Shown here: one piece after another, positions 54,974 through 61,870 of the stretch
Layout of the letters: every line of letters starts with the position of its first letter
How positions within the stretch are numbered: position 1 is the stretch's first letter
NCBI GenBank assembly: GCA_900540845.1
Contig: UQHS01000013.1
Location: 1-64,000, forward strand
Length of the DNA stretch: 64,000 nt
Source of the DNA: an uncultured Collinsella sp.
GTDB lineage: Bacteria; Actinomycetota; Coriobacteriia; Coriobacteriales; Coriobacteriaceae
Reading direction: 5' to 3'
The notes under the pieces: model-generated
Database searches by the model: none
Seen by the model: the letters and a program-made list of their open reading frames with translations, nothing else
Told to the model about the DNA's origin: nothing
Translations under genes and position numbers: made by a program

Positions 54974-55543
54974 TTACTGTTCATTCAATATGATGTGCGA
55001 AAACGCCTGGTCGATGGGCACGCCGCTCCGATAGACGCCGCAGCTGTGCGAGCCGTCCTTTGGGATGGACACGCTGCCGGGGTTGAACAGCCACGTGCCC
55101 GGATGAACGGTGCTCTCCTCGTTGACCTTGACATGCGTATGGCCGTACAGCAAAGCGGAGCTCTGAGGGAGACTCGGCATGCAATCGACGCTGTTGTGCA
55201 TGCCCGCGCCGAACACGTGCCCATGCGTGCAAAACAGGGTGCGCCCATCCGGGTCCACCAGCAAGCTGCTATCCGCCATGCAGGGGAAATCGAGCACCAT
55301 TTGATCGACCTCCGCCTCGCAGTTGCCGCGCACCGCCGTGAGCGTGCCCGTTGATGCGAGGTCGTTGAGCAGGGGGATGACGCGCTTGGGGTCGTAGCCC
55401 TCCGGCAGATCGTTGCGGGGACCGTGATAGAGCAAGTCGCCCAGGAGCACGACGCGATCGGGGCGCTCGCGCTCGATCACACGCATGAGGCGCTCGGCCC
55501 AGAACGCAGACCCGTGGATATCTGAAGCGATGATGAGTTTCAT
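54974..55543 (-). CDS. YfcE-like metallophosphodiesterase
   Basis: A 189-residue calcineurin-like enzyme: ASDIHGS, LGDLLYHGPRN, VRGNCEAEVD, THGH and YGHTHV supply the two-metal site. E. coli YfcE hydrolyses phosphodiesters in vitro; its natural substrate is not known. ATG at 55543 has AAAGGAAGA upstream and overlaps the larC stop by four bases (ATGA). Confidence 0.9.
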   Translation of the reverse strand: MKLIIASDIHGSAFWAERLMRVIERERPDRVVLLGDLLYHGPRNDLPEGYDPKRVIPLLNDLASTGTLTAVRGNCEAEVDQMVLDFPCMADSSLLVDPDGRTLFCTHGHVFGAGMHNSVDCMPSLPQSSALLYGHTHVKVNEESTVHPGTWLFNPGSVSIPKDGSHSCGVYRSGVPIDQAFSHIILNEQ

Positions 55544-56901
55544 GCATCTTCCTTTCGTACAGCACGCTCTGCCCCGGCGTACGCGAAGCGTGCCGCGTCC
55601 ATCACGGAACCCACCGAGACCCCGGCGGCCCGCGCGCACGCCGCGCACGCCTCGTACTCGGGCTTCGCGCGCTCAGTGCCGTCGGGCAAGGTCGCCACTT
55701 TCACCGGCACCTGCCCATAGGGGGTGGCCACCGTCTCGAGGCGACGTGGCAACACCGTTCGTTCCATAAGGCACCGACGGATGCCGAGGGTGGTCGTCTC
55801 GCGAAAGATCACCTGCTCCAGCGCGGAGACCTCGCCGGTCGAACACAAAACTTGCAGCTGGTATGCAGGGCGCCCCTTCTTTGTGAACAGGGGGATCCAG
55901 TGCGCCTCACGGGCGCCGGCGGCGATGAGCGCGTCGGCGGCGAAGGCCATCTGTTCCGCCGTCGCGTCATCGATGTCGCATTCGAGCTTGACGACACGCG
56001 TGGGCGCCTCGAGCTCCGTGGTGTATGCGCCCTGCATGGAGGGCTGCATCGCAGGCGTCTCCTTGTGCACACGCCCGGAAACATCTTCTATGAGGACAGC
56101 CCTCAACACCGACGGGCGGCTGTAGGTGCGCTTTCCAGCTCCCAGGCCAACCCTGTGCACCAGATAGCGATCGGGCAGTTCGAACTCGGGCTCCAGCGCC
56201 GCCACCAGCGCCGCCCCCGTAGGCGTGACGAGCTCGCCCTCGACCTCACACGGCGCCAAGGGAAGCCCATGGGCTTGGCAGATGTTGCACGTTGCGGGCA
56301 CCGGCACCGGAATGACCCCATGCTGGCAGCGAACGGTGCCATGGCCCTCGACGAGCACGGGCACCACCACGCGTTCGATGCCGAGGTGATCGAGAAGAAC
56401 GGCAGCCGCAACCACGTCCACAATCGAATCGACGGCGCCCACCTCGTGAAAATGCACTTCGCTCACGGGAAGGCCGTGGGCTTTCGCCTCAGCCTCACCC
56501 AATATGGCGAACGCCTTTGCGGCGAGCGCCCTTGCGGCGGGCGTCATGCGGGCGGACGCGATCAGGGCTCCAATCTCCGCGAGGCCACGGTGCTCGTGAT
56601 GATGGATATGGGAGCCGTGGCCGTGATGGGCATGCTCGCCGGCATGCTCGGTCCCATGCAGGTAGACCATGTCGTGATCGTGATTCTCGTGCTCGGCATC
56701 AAGATGCACGGCGAAGTCGAAGCAGGACAGCCCCGCCTTCGCCACGCGCGAGACCTCGACGGCAAAGCCCTCAACCTGCAAACTGTCGAGCGCATCCATC
56801 ACCTCGGCCTGCGCGCGCCCACGATCGGGCGCAACGTCGAGCAAAGCCGCCACTAGCATATCGCCCGCAATGCCCGCCTGGCAGTCGAGCCACAGCGCCA
56901 T
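55540..56901 (-). CDS. larC: LarC nickel insertase
   Basis: A 453-residue single-frame LarC: WLDCQAGIAGDM at the start, a His-rich segment at 66-104 with 15 histidines (nickel store or delivery), EVHFHEVGAVDSIVD, TPTGAALV and LECDIDDATAEQ. It puts nickel in the pincer cofactor of lactate racemase. In Lactobacillus the gene is split in two frames; here it is one. The frame extends upstream, but MALWLDC at 56901 is the family start, 14 bases after larB. Confidence 0.92.
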   Translation of the reverse strand: MALWLDCQAGIAGDMLVAALLDVAPDRGRAQAEVMDALDSLQVEGFAVEVSRVAKAGLSCFDFAVHLDAEHENHDHDMVYLHGTEHAGEHAHHGHGSHIHHHEHRGLAEIGALIASARMTPAARALAAKAFAILGEAEAKAHGLPVSEVHFHEVGAVDSIVDVVAAAVLLDHLGIERVVVPVLVEGHGTVRCQHGVIPVPVPATCNICQAHGLPLAPCEVEGELVTPTGAALVAALEPEFELPDRYLVHRVGLGAGKRTYSRPSVLRAVLIEDVSGRVHKETPAMQPSMQGAYTTELEAPTRVVKLECDIDDATAEQMAFAADALIAAGAREAHWIPLFTKKGRPAYQLQVLCSTGEVSALEQVIFRETTTLGIRRCLMERTVLPRRLETVATPYGQVPVKVATLPDGTERAKPEYEACAACARAAGVSVGSVMDAARFAYAGAERAVRKEDA

Positions 56902-56915
56902 AGTACCACCCACGC

Positions 56916-57680
56916 TTATCCCCTCTTTCCCGGAAGGTGATTGATGAGCGACGCCTGGAACGCCGCACCAAATCCGTTGTCGATATTGACCACCGAAACG
57001 CCGCTCGCGCAGCTGTTCACCATGGCAAGCAGCGCGGTGACGCCGCCGAGGTTGGCCCCATAGCCCACACTCGTGGGCACCGCGATCACCGGGCAACTCG
57101 CCAACCCGGCAACGACGCTCGGCAGGGCGCCCTCCATGCCCGCGATCGCGACGATCACCTGAGCCGATGCGATGCGCTCGGCATGCGCCAGCAGACGGTG
57201 GATGCCCGCAACGCCTGCGTCTTGCGCAAGCGTCACGCGATTGCCAAGAAACCTGGCCGTGAGCTCGGCCTCCGCCGCCACGGGCGCGTCGCTCGTACCC
57301 GCCGTGATGATGAGGACCTCGCCGTTGCCGTCGGGCTCGGGGAAGGCTCCCACCACCCCGGCCTGAGCCTCGGCATGATACTCGAAAGGACATCCGATCT
57401 CGTGGAGCCGATGCGCCTTTTCGCAGGTGAGGCGCGTAATCAAAATGCGCTGCTGGCCCGCTCCGAGCATCGTGTCGACGATCCCCGCGATCTGCTCGGG
57501 CGTCTTGCCCGCGCCGTAGATGACCTCCCCCGCCCCGCAGCGCACGCCGCGCTGCAGGTCTATGCAGGCGTAGCCCACGTCGGCGGTTGCATCCACCCGC
57601 ACGCGGCGCACGAGCTCCGCGGGCTCGACGGTGCCCGCCGCGACATCGCACGCCAGCGCCTCAAGTTCCTGTGCGTCCAT
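56916..57680 (-). CDS. larB: LarB NaAD carboxylase/hydrolase of pincer cofactor synthesis
   Basis: A 254-residue protein related to PurE in its C-terminal half: GYACIDLQRG, EVIYGAGKT, ITAGTSDAPVA, GMEGALPSVV and NSCASGVSVVNIDNGFGA with C224 at the catalytic-cysteine position. It carboxylates and hydrolyses nicotinic acid adenine dinucleotide to start the cofactor. GGAGGGC before the ATG. First gene of larB-larC-yfcE-mazG. Confidence 0.94.
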   Translation of the reverse strand: MDAQELEALACDVAAGTVEPAELVRRVRVDATADVGYACIDLQRGVRCGAGEVIYGAGKTPEQIAGIVDTMLGAGQQRILITRLTCEKAHRLHEIGCPFEYHAEAQAGVVGAFPEPDGNGEVLIITAGTSDAPVAAEAELTARFLGNRVTLAQDAGVAGIHRLLAHAERIASAQVIVAIAGMEGALPSVVAGLASCPVIAVPTSVGYGANLGGVTALLAMVNSCASGVSVVNIDNGFGAAFQASLINHLPGKRG

Positions 57681-57689
57681 GGCGCCCTC

Positions 57690-58049
57690 CTACAGCAGGG
57701 CTTCTTCCCAAGCGGGCTCGCGGAAGCCCGTGAGGACGGTGTCCTCCGTCACGATGATGGGGCGCTTCACGAGCATGCCATCGGTCGCGAGCAGGGCATA
57801 GGCCTCCTCATCGGTCATACCGGCATCGAGCATCGATTTTACGCCCAGTTCCCGGTACTTCATGCCGCTCGTGTTGAAGAAACGACGCAGGGGCAGGCCC
57901 GAGCGCTCGCGCCACGCCTTGAGCTCCTCGGCGGTTGGGGCATCCTCAACGATGTGACGATCGGTGTACTCGATCCCGTGCTCGTCTAACCATTTCTTGG
58001 CCTTTTTGCACGTCGTGCACTTGGGATATTCGACAAACAGAACAGACAT
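57690..58049 (-). CDS. ArsC/Spx-family protein
   Basis: A 119-residue thioredoxin-fold protein with C11-x-x-C14 (KCTTCKKAKKWL) and KRPIIV near 98. The CxxC is found in Spx/MgsR-type proteins, and arsenate reductases have the first Cys only. Either a redox regulator of RNA polymerase or a small reductase. AAAGGAG precedes ATG 58049. It ends 9 bases before larB begins and may lead that operon. Confidence 0.82.
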   Translation of the reverse strand: MSVLFVEYPKCTTCKKAKKWLDEHGIEYTDRHIVEDAPTAEELKAWRERSGLPLRRFFNTSGMKYRELGVKSMLDAGMTDEEAYALLATDGMLVKRPIIVTEDTVLTGFREPAWEEALL

Positions 58050-58100
58050 GGGCGTCTCCTTTCGATAACAGCGTTGCTGCCTTAAGCGTACCCGAGCCCG

Positions 58101-58106
58101 TATAAT
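58101..58106 (+). promoter_or_regulatory. -10 box TATAAT for a possibly leaderless transcript
   Basis: A consensus TATAAT ends 8 bases before ATG 58114, with no Shine-Dalgarno sequence, so the mRNA probably begins at or by the start codon. No good -35. Confidence 0.45.
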
Positions 58107-58113
58107 GGCAAGC

Positions 58114-58698
58114 ATGAAAAATACGCGTGACATATTCAATACCGTCAACGGGCCCGCGGGCGACATGAGCCCTGAGCCACCCACCCGTTTGACTCCGGGC
58201 AGAAGGGCTGCGCTGTACGGCGTGCTCACCGCGGCGGCGCTCGTTTGCGGTTATCTTGAGCTGCTCATCCCCGTTCCGGTGGGCGTTCCGGGCATCAAGC
58301 TCGGCCTCGGCAACGCCGTGGTCCTCATCGCGCTCGTGCGCATGGGCGCCAAAAGCGGCCTCTACTTGATGTTTGCCAAGGTCATCGCGTCGACACTGCT
58401 CTTTGCCAACATGCAGATGCTCGTGTTTTCCCTGGCGGGAGGCCTGCTGTCGTGGACAATCATGGCGCTTGCCGTGCGCAGCGGCCTCTTCTCGACCGTG
58501 GGCACCTCGGTGCTCGGCGGCATCGCCCACAACGCGGGTCAGCTCGTTGCCGTTGCGGCCCTGCTCTCGCCCCGGGTCGCCCTTGTGAACGTGCCCATCC
58601 TTGCCGTCGCGGGTGTCCTTTGCGGGGCCGTGGTCGGCGTGGCCTGTCAGCTCGCGTTGCGGGCGCTGCCCCAGGAGGCGTTCGATGGCCGGCTCTAA
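58114..58698 (+). CDS. Gx-type membrane transporter (heptaprenyl diphosphate synthase component I family)
   Basis: A 194-residue protein with a ~35-residue tail and five or six helices. PVGVPGIKLGLGNAVVLIALV and LGGIAHNAGQL are typical of the Gx/HepS family, related in fold to ECF S-components. Family members are often found beside ApbE and FMN-binding proteins; here the 3' end overlaps an ApbE gene by 14 bases. Substrate unknown. An ATG at 58105 is also in frame. Confidence 0.82.
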   Translation: MKNTRDIFNTVNGPAGDMSPEPPTRLTPGRRAALYGVLTAAALVCGYLELLIPVPVGVPGIKLGLGNAVVLIALVRMGAKSGLYLMFAKVIASTLLFANMQMLVFSLAGGLLSWTIMALAVRSGLFSTVGTSVLGGIAHNAGQLVAVAALLSPRVALVNVPILAVAGVLCGAVVGVACQLALRALPQEAFDGRL

Positions 58699-59734
58699 GT
58701 GCGCGCTCACCCGCCGGGGCCTTTTCGCGGGCGCAGCGCTCTGCCTTCCCGCGCTCCTCTCTGCAGGTTGCTCGAACAACAATCGAACCGCCGCGCAGGG
58801 CCGGGCCGAGGACCAGGGCACATCCGGCTCAACGTTCGCATTCGATACCTACTGCACATTCAAGATCTATGGCGATTCGAGCGCCCCGGCAAAGCTCTCC
58901 CAAGCCTGCGCGCGCTACGACGCACTATTCAATCTGTACGACGAGACCTCGGACATCGCGCGCATCAACGCCGCCGGCGGAGCCCCCGTCACCGTGGACC
59001 CCTGCACGATAGCCCTGCTCGAAAGGGCTCTGGAATTTTGCGCATCCGCGCAAGGGCTTTTCGACATCACCATCGGGGCCGTCTCCACGCTCTGGGATTT
59101 CTCGGAAGGCGTGTGCCCGAGCGACGAGGAGATCGCCCGCGCGCTCCCCCACGTGAACTGGCGCTGCGTCGAGGTCGATCGCGAGGGCGGTACGGTACGG
59201 CTCGCCGACGAGCACGCGAAGCTCGACTTGGGCGGCATCGCAAAGGGCTATGTTGCCGACCAGCTCTGCGAATTGCTCGCGCGCGAAACCAGCGCAACCG
59301 GCGCTGTCCTGTCGCTGGGAGGCAACATCGCGTTTTACGGGCAGAAACCTGACGGATCGCTCTGGGAGGCGGGCATTCGCGACCCCAACGACCCCGGCGG
59401 CACGTCCGTGGTGGGGACCGCGCGCGTAAGCAGCGGCTCGCTTGTAACAAGCGGCCTGTACGAGCGGACGTTCGAACTCGATGGAGCCACGTATTGGCAC
59501 ATCCTCGACCCGCGCACCGGTATGCCCGTGCAAACCGACACCTCGAGCGTCACGGTCTTTTGCCCCTCATCAACCACGGCGGACGCCCTCTCCACCACGC
59601 TTTTCGTGGCCGGAAGCAGCGCGGGCGCGGCGATGGCCGACGCATACGACGATACCGCGGCCTATTTCCTGCTGCAAAACGGCGGCGTAGCCGAATCCCC
59701 CCGCTGGCAGGACCTCACCGACTTCAATGCCTAA
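58685..59734 (+). CDS. apbE: ApbE-like FMN transferase lipoprotein
   Basis: A 349-residue exported lipoprotein: twin Arg then hydrophobic core and lipobox LLSAGC. The ApbE domain has DTYCTFKIY near the start, ETSDIARINAA, KLDLGGIAKGYVAD, SLGGNIAFYG and HILDPRTGMPV. It moves FMN from FAD onto Thr/Ser of extracytoplasmic proteins. AGGAGG lies before ATG 58685. It is coupled with the Gx gene, and riboflavin uptake genes are 1.6 kb on. Confidence 0.93.
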   Translation: MAGSKCALTRRGLFAGAALCLPALLSAGCSNNNRTAAQGRAEDQGTSGSTFAFDTYCTFKIYGDSSAPAKLSQACARYDALFNLYDETSDIARINAAGGAPVTVDPCTIALLERALEFCASAQGLFDITIGAVSTLWDFSEGVCPSDEEIARALPHVNWRCVEVDREGGTVRLADEHAKLDLGGIAKGYVADQLCELLARETSATGAVLSLGGNIAFYGQKPDGSLWEAGIRDPNDPGGTSVVGTARVSSGSLVTSGLYERTFELDGATYWHILDPRTGMPVQTDTSSVTVFCPSSTTADALSTTLFVAGSSAGAAMADAYDDTAAYFLLQNGGVAESPRWQDLTDFNA

Positions 59735-59737
59735 TCC

Positions 59738-59761
59738 GGGGACGGGTGCAAAATTGCACAT
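59738..59761 (+). repeat. GGGGACGGGTGCA repeat, single copy
   Basis: GGGGACGGGTGCAAAATTGC then ACAT, just after the apbE stop. Part of the same family as 48415-48438 and 59782-59827. Confidence 0.75.
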
Positions 59762-59781
59762 TCCCGCCCGATAGCAAAAAG

Positions 59782-59827
59782 GGGGACGGGTGCAGAATTG
59801 CGCATGCGCAATTCTGCACCCGTCCCC
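59782..59827. repeat. Perfect 46-nt palindrome built of two GGGGACGGGTGCA units
   Basis: Each 23-nt half begins GGGGACGGGTGCAGAATTGC and ends in CGCA; the halves are exact complements with no loop, centre GCATGC at 59802-59807. It lies between convergent apbE and murB and could end both transcripts. Confidence 0.85.
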
Positions 59828-59839
59828 GGATTGCTCAAA

Positions 59840-60790
59840 CTAGAACTCGCCGACCATGCGAACCTCGGGCTCGAGGTCGACACCAAACTGCTCTTTCACC
59901 TCATGCTGCACATGCTCGATCAAGCCGAGCACGTCCTTGGCGCTCGCACGGCCGGTGTTCACCACAAAGCCGCAATGTTTCTCGCTCACCTGCGCATCGC
60001 CCACGCGCGCACCGCGCAGCCCCGCGTCCATGATGAGCTTCCCGGCGAAATAGCCCTGAGGGCGCTTGAACGTGGAACCAGCGCTCGCCATCTCGAGCGG
60101 CTGCTTCTCCTCGCGACGCCTCTGGTAGTCGTCCATCGCGGCGCGGATCATCGCCGGGTTCTCGGGCGACAGCTTAAAGGTTGCCGACAAGACGATCAGG
60201 CCGTCATCGTGCACGCGGCTCTTGCGATACCCCAGATTGAGATCACGCACCTCGAGCGTCACGACCGACCCGCGATTGCCCTGCTTGCTCGGCACGTACA
60301 CGCGAACCGACTCGAGCACCTCACCCGTCGTGCCGTCATACGCACCGGCGTTCATGAAGCACGCGCCACCGACCGTGGCGGGAATGCCCCACAAGGGCTC
60401 CATCCCCGAGAGACCCTCCTCCGCGGCGGCCAGGGCAACATCGCGCAGCAGCGCACCTGCCTGGGCGGTCACGCGCCAACGCGAGGCGTCCACCTCGATG
60501 GAGGAGAAGTTGTCGCGGAGCAGCACAACGACGCCGCGGATGCCACGATCGCCCACGAGCAGGTCAGAGCCGTTGCCCACCACCGTCACCGGGACGCCAC
60601 CCGTCATGCATGTATCGAGCACCCTGACGAGCGCCTCGGGCGTGCGCGGAGTCACCAGCACATCCGCGGGGCCGCCGATCTTGAACGTGGTGTGCAGGCG
60701 CATGGGCTCGGTCATGAGCACATTGTCCTCGCCGGCGATCTGCGCCAACACGCACAGCATCTCTTCGCTCACGTACTCGTGCTCATGCAT
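59840..60790 (-). CDS. murB: UDP-N-acetylenolpyruvoylglucosamine reductase
   Basis: A 316-residue flavoenzyme: NTTF-like HTTFKIGGPADVLV, VGNGSDLLVGD, GIPATVGGACFMNAGAYD and ASAGSTFKRP with the catalytic Ser. It makes UDP-MurNAc for peptidoglycan. GGGAGGACC before ATG 60790. It uses FAD, so it is a local consumer of the flavin brought in by RibU. Confidence 0.96.
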   Translation of the reverse strand: MHEHEYVSEEMLCVLAQIAGEDNVLMTEPMRLHTTFKIGGPADVLVTPRTPEALVRVLDTCMTGGVPVTVVGNGSDLLVGDRGIRGVVVLLRDNFSSIEVDASRWRVTAQAGALLRDVALAAAEEGLSGMEPLWGIPATVGGACFMNAGAYDGTTGEVLESVRVYVPSKQGNRGSVVTLEVRDLNLGYRKSRVHDDGLIVLSATFKLSPENPAMIRAAMDDYQRRREEKQPLEMASAGSTFKRPQGYFAGKLIMDAGLRGARVGDAQVSEKHCGFVVNTGRASAKDVLGLIEHVQHEVKEQFGVDLEPEVRMVGEF

Positions 60791-61170
60791 AGGGTCCTCC
60801 CATTGGCCGGATACAAAACCGTCACGACTCACTATACCCAAGCAGCCGCGGCAATCACGCGACTCTGCGCCGCATGCGGAGGACGACCCGAACCGCGGGA
60901 TGAACGAATCGACGGCCCCGCTCCGAGCAACCGCAGCCACACGACCCCGCATTCGCGCGCTGTAGCAGCGCGGGGACGCGGCAGCACATCGTCGTGACCC
61001 CGCGGAGCCACGCCCGCCGGACGCCGGGCGCAGGGCGCGGCGCCACCGCGGTTGCACCCCTCAGCGGCGCAAATTTCCCCGCACATGCACCCGCCAAAAG
61101 AAAAGGGTGCCGCAAAACCATCGGCAAGTCCTCCCGTTGCGTCCTGCAGAAAGGAGCGTTATAGTCGACA
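60791..61170. other. GC-rich gap between murB and the riboswitch; no gene
   Basis: About 380 bases. Open frames on both strands lack ribosome sites and family resemblance. It must carry the divergent promoters of murB and the riboflavin operon; a TATAGT near 61160-61165, ten bases before the riboswitch, is a possible -10. Confidence 0.4.
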
Positions 61171-61312
61171 TGTTTCAGGGCGGGGTGCAATTCCCCACCG
61201 GCGGTATATGCGCAGCGAGACGCCTCGTCACGCGCATGAGCCCGCGAGCCGCTCGATGCGGCCGACCCGGTGCGATTCCGGGGCCGACGGTATAGTCCGG
61301 ATGGAAGAAACG
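61171..61312 (+). promoter_or_regulatory. FMN riboswitch (RFN element)
   Basis: All conserved blocks are present in order: GGGCGGGGTGCAATTCCCC, ACCGGCGGTA, AGCCCGCGAGC, CCGGTGCGATTCCGGGGCC, GACGGTATAGTCCGGATG and GAAGAAAC. P1 pairs GTTTC (61172-61176) with GAAAC (61307-61311). The same GAAAC can pair with GTTTC at 61319-61323 around the ribosome site GGAAGG, so translation of ribU is the likely control point. Confidence 0.95.
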
Positions 61313-61324
61313 GAAGGTGTTTCC

Positions 61325-61870
61325 ATGAACAACGCTATCGATTCGAAGAAGATCGCCCTCACCGCGCTCTTCACCGCGGCCTCGCTCGTGCTCAGCTTTG
61401 TGCAAATCCCCTTGTTCCCCGCCGCGCCGTGGCTCATGTACGACCCTTCGGGCATCGCCTGCCTCATTGCGGCCATGGCATTTGGCCCCAAGGTCGGCGC
61501 GGTCGTCGCCATCGTCTCCTGGCTCCCCCGCGTCTTCCTCGACCCCTTTGGGGCGCCGATGGGAATGCTCTCCACCTGCGCATTCATCATTCCCGCCGCG
61601 CTCATCTACCGCAGCCGCAACCGCTCGCGTTCCTCGGCGCTCACCGGGATGCTTGCAGGCGCCGCCCTGTCCATCGCCCTTTCCTGCGCAATGAACCTCG
61701 TTGTCACGCCCCTGTACACTGCCATTTCCGTGGAACAGGTGGCGGGCATGATCATCCCCATCCTGCTGCCGTTCAACTTCCTCAAGATGGTTGTCAACGT
61801 GATCGCAGGCCAGGTCCTGCTCACGCCCTGCATGAACGTGCTCAAAGCGCAAAGCGGCATCGACGCATGA
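61325..61870 (+). CDS. ribU: Riboflavin ECF transporter S-component
   Basis: A 181-residue protein with five or six helices, the length of S-components: KKIALTALFTAASLVLS near the start, LMYDPSGIACLIAAMAFGP and NVIAGQ. Placement directly after an FMN riboswitch identifies riboflavin as the substrate. It ends in an ATGA overlap with the ATPase gene. Confidence 0.93.
   Translation: MNNAIDSKKIALTALFTAASLVLSFVQIPLFPAAPWLMYDPSGIACLIAAMAFGPKVGAVVAIVSWLPRVFLDPFGAPMGMLSTCAFIIPAALIYRSRNRSRSSALTGMLAGAALSIALSCAMNLVVTPLYTAISVEQVAGMIIPILLPFNFLKMVVNVIAGQVLLTPCMNVLKAQSGIDA

Noticed and set aside
55540..57651. Extending larC to the full 703-codon frame
   Set aside because: The upstream part overlaps larB in another frame and is Arg/Gly/Ala-rich shadow; MALWLDC at 56901 is the family start.
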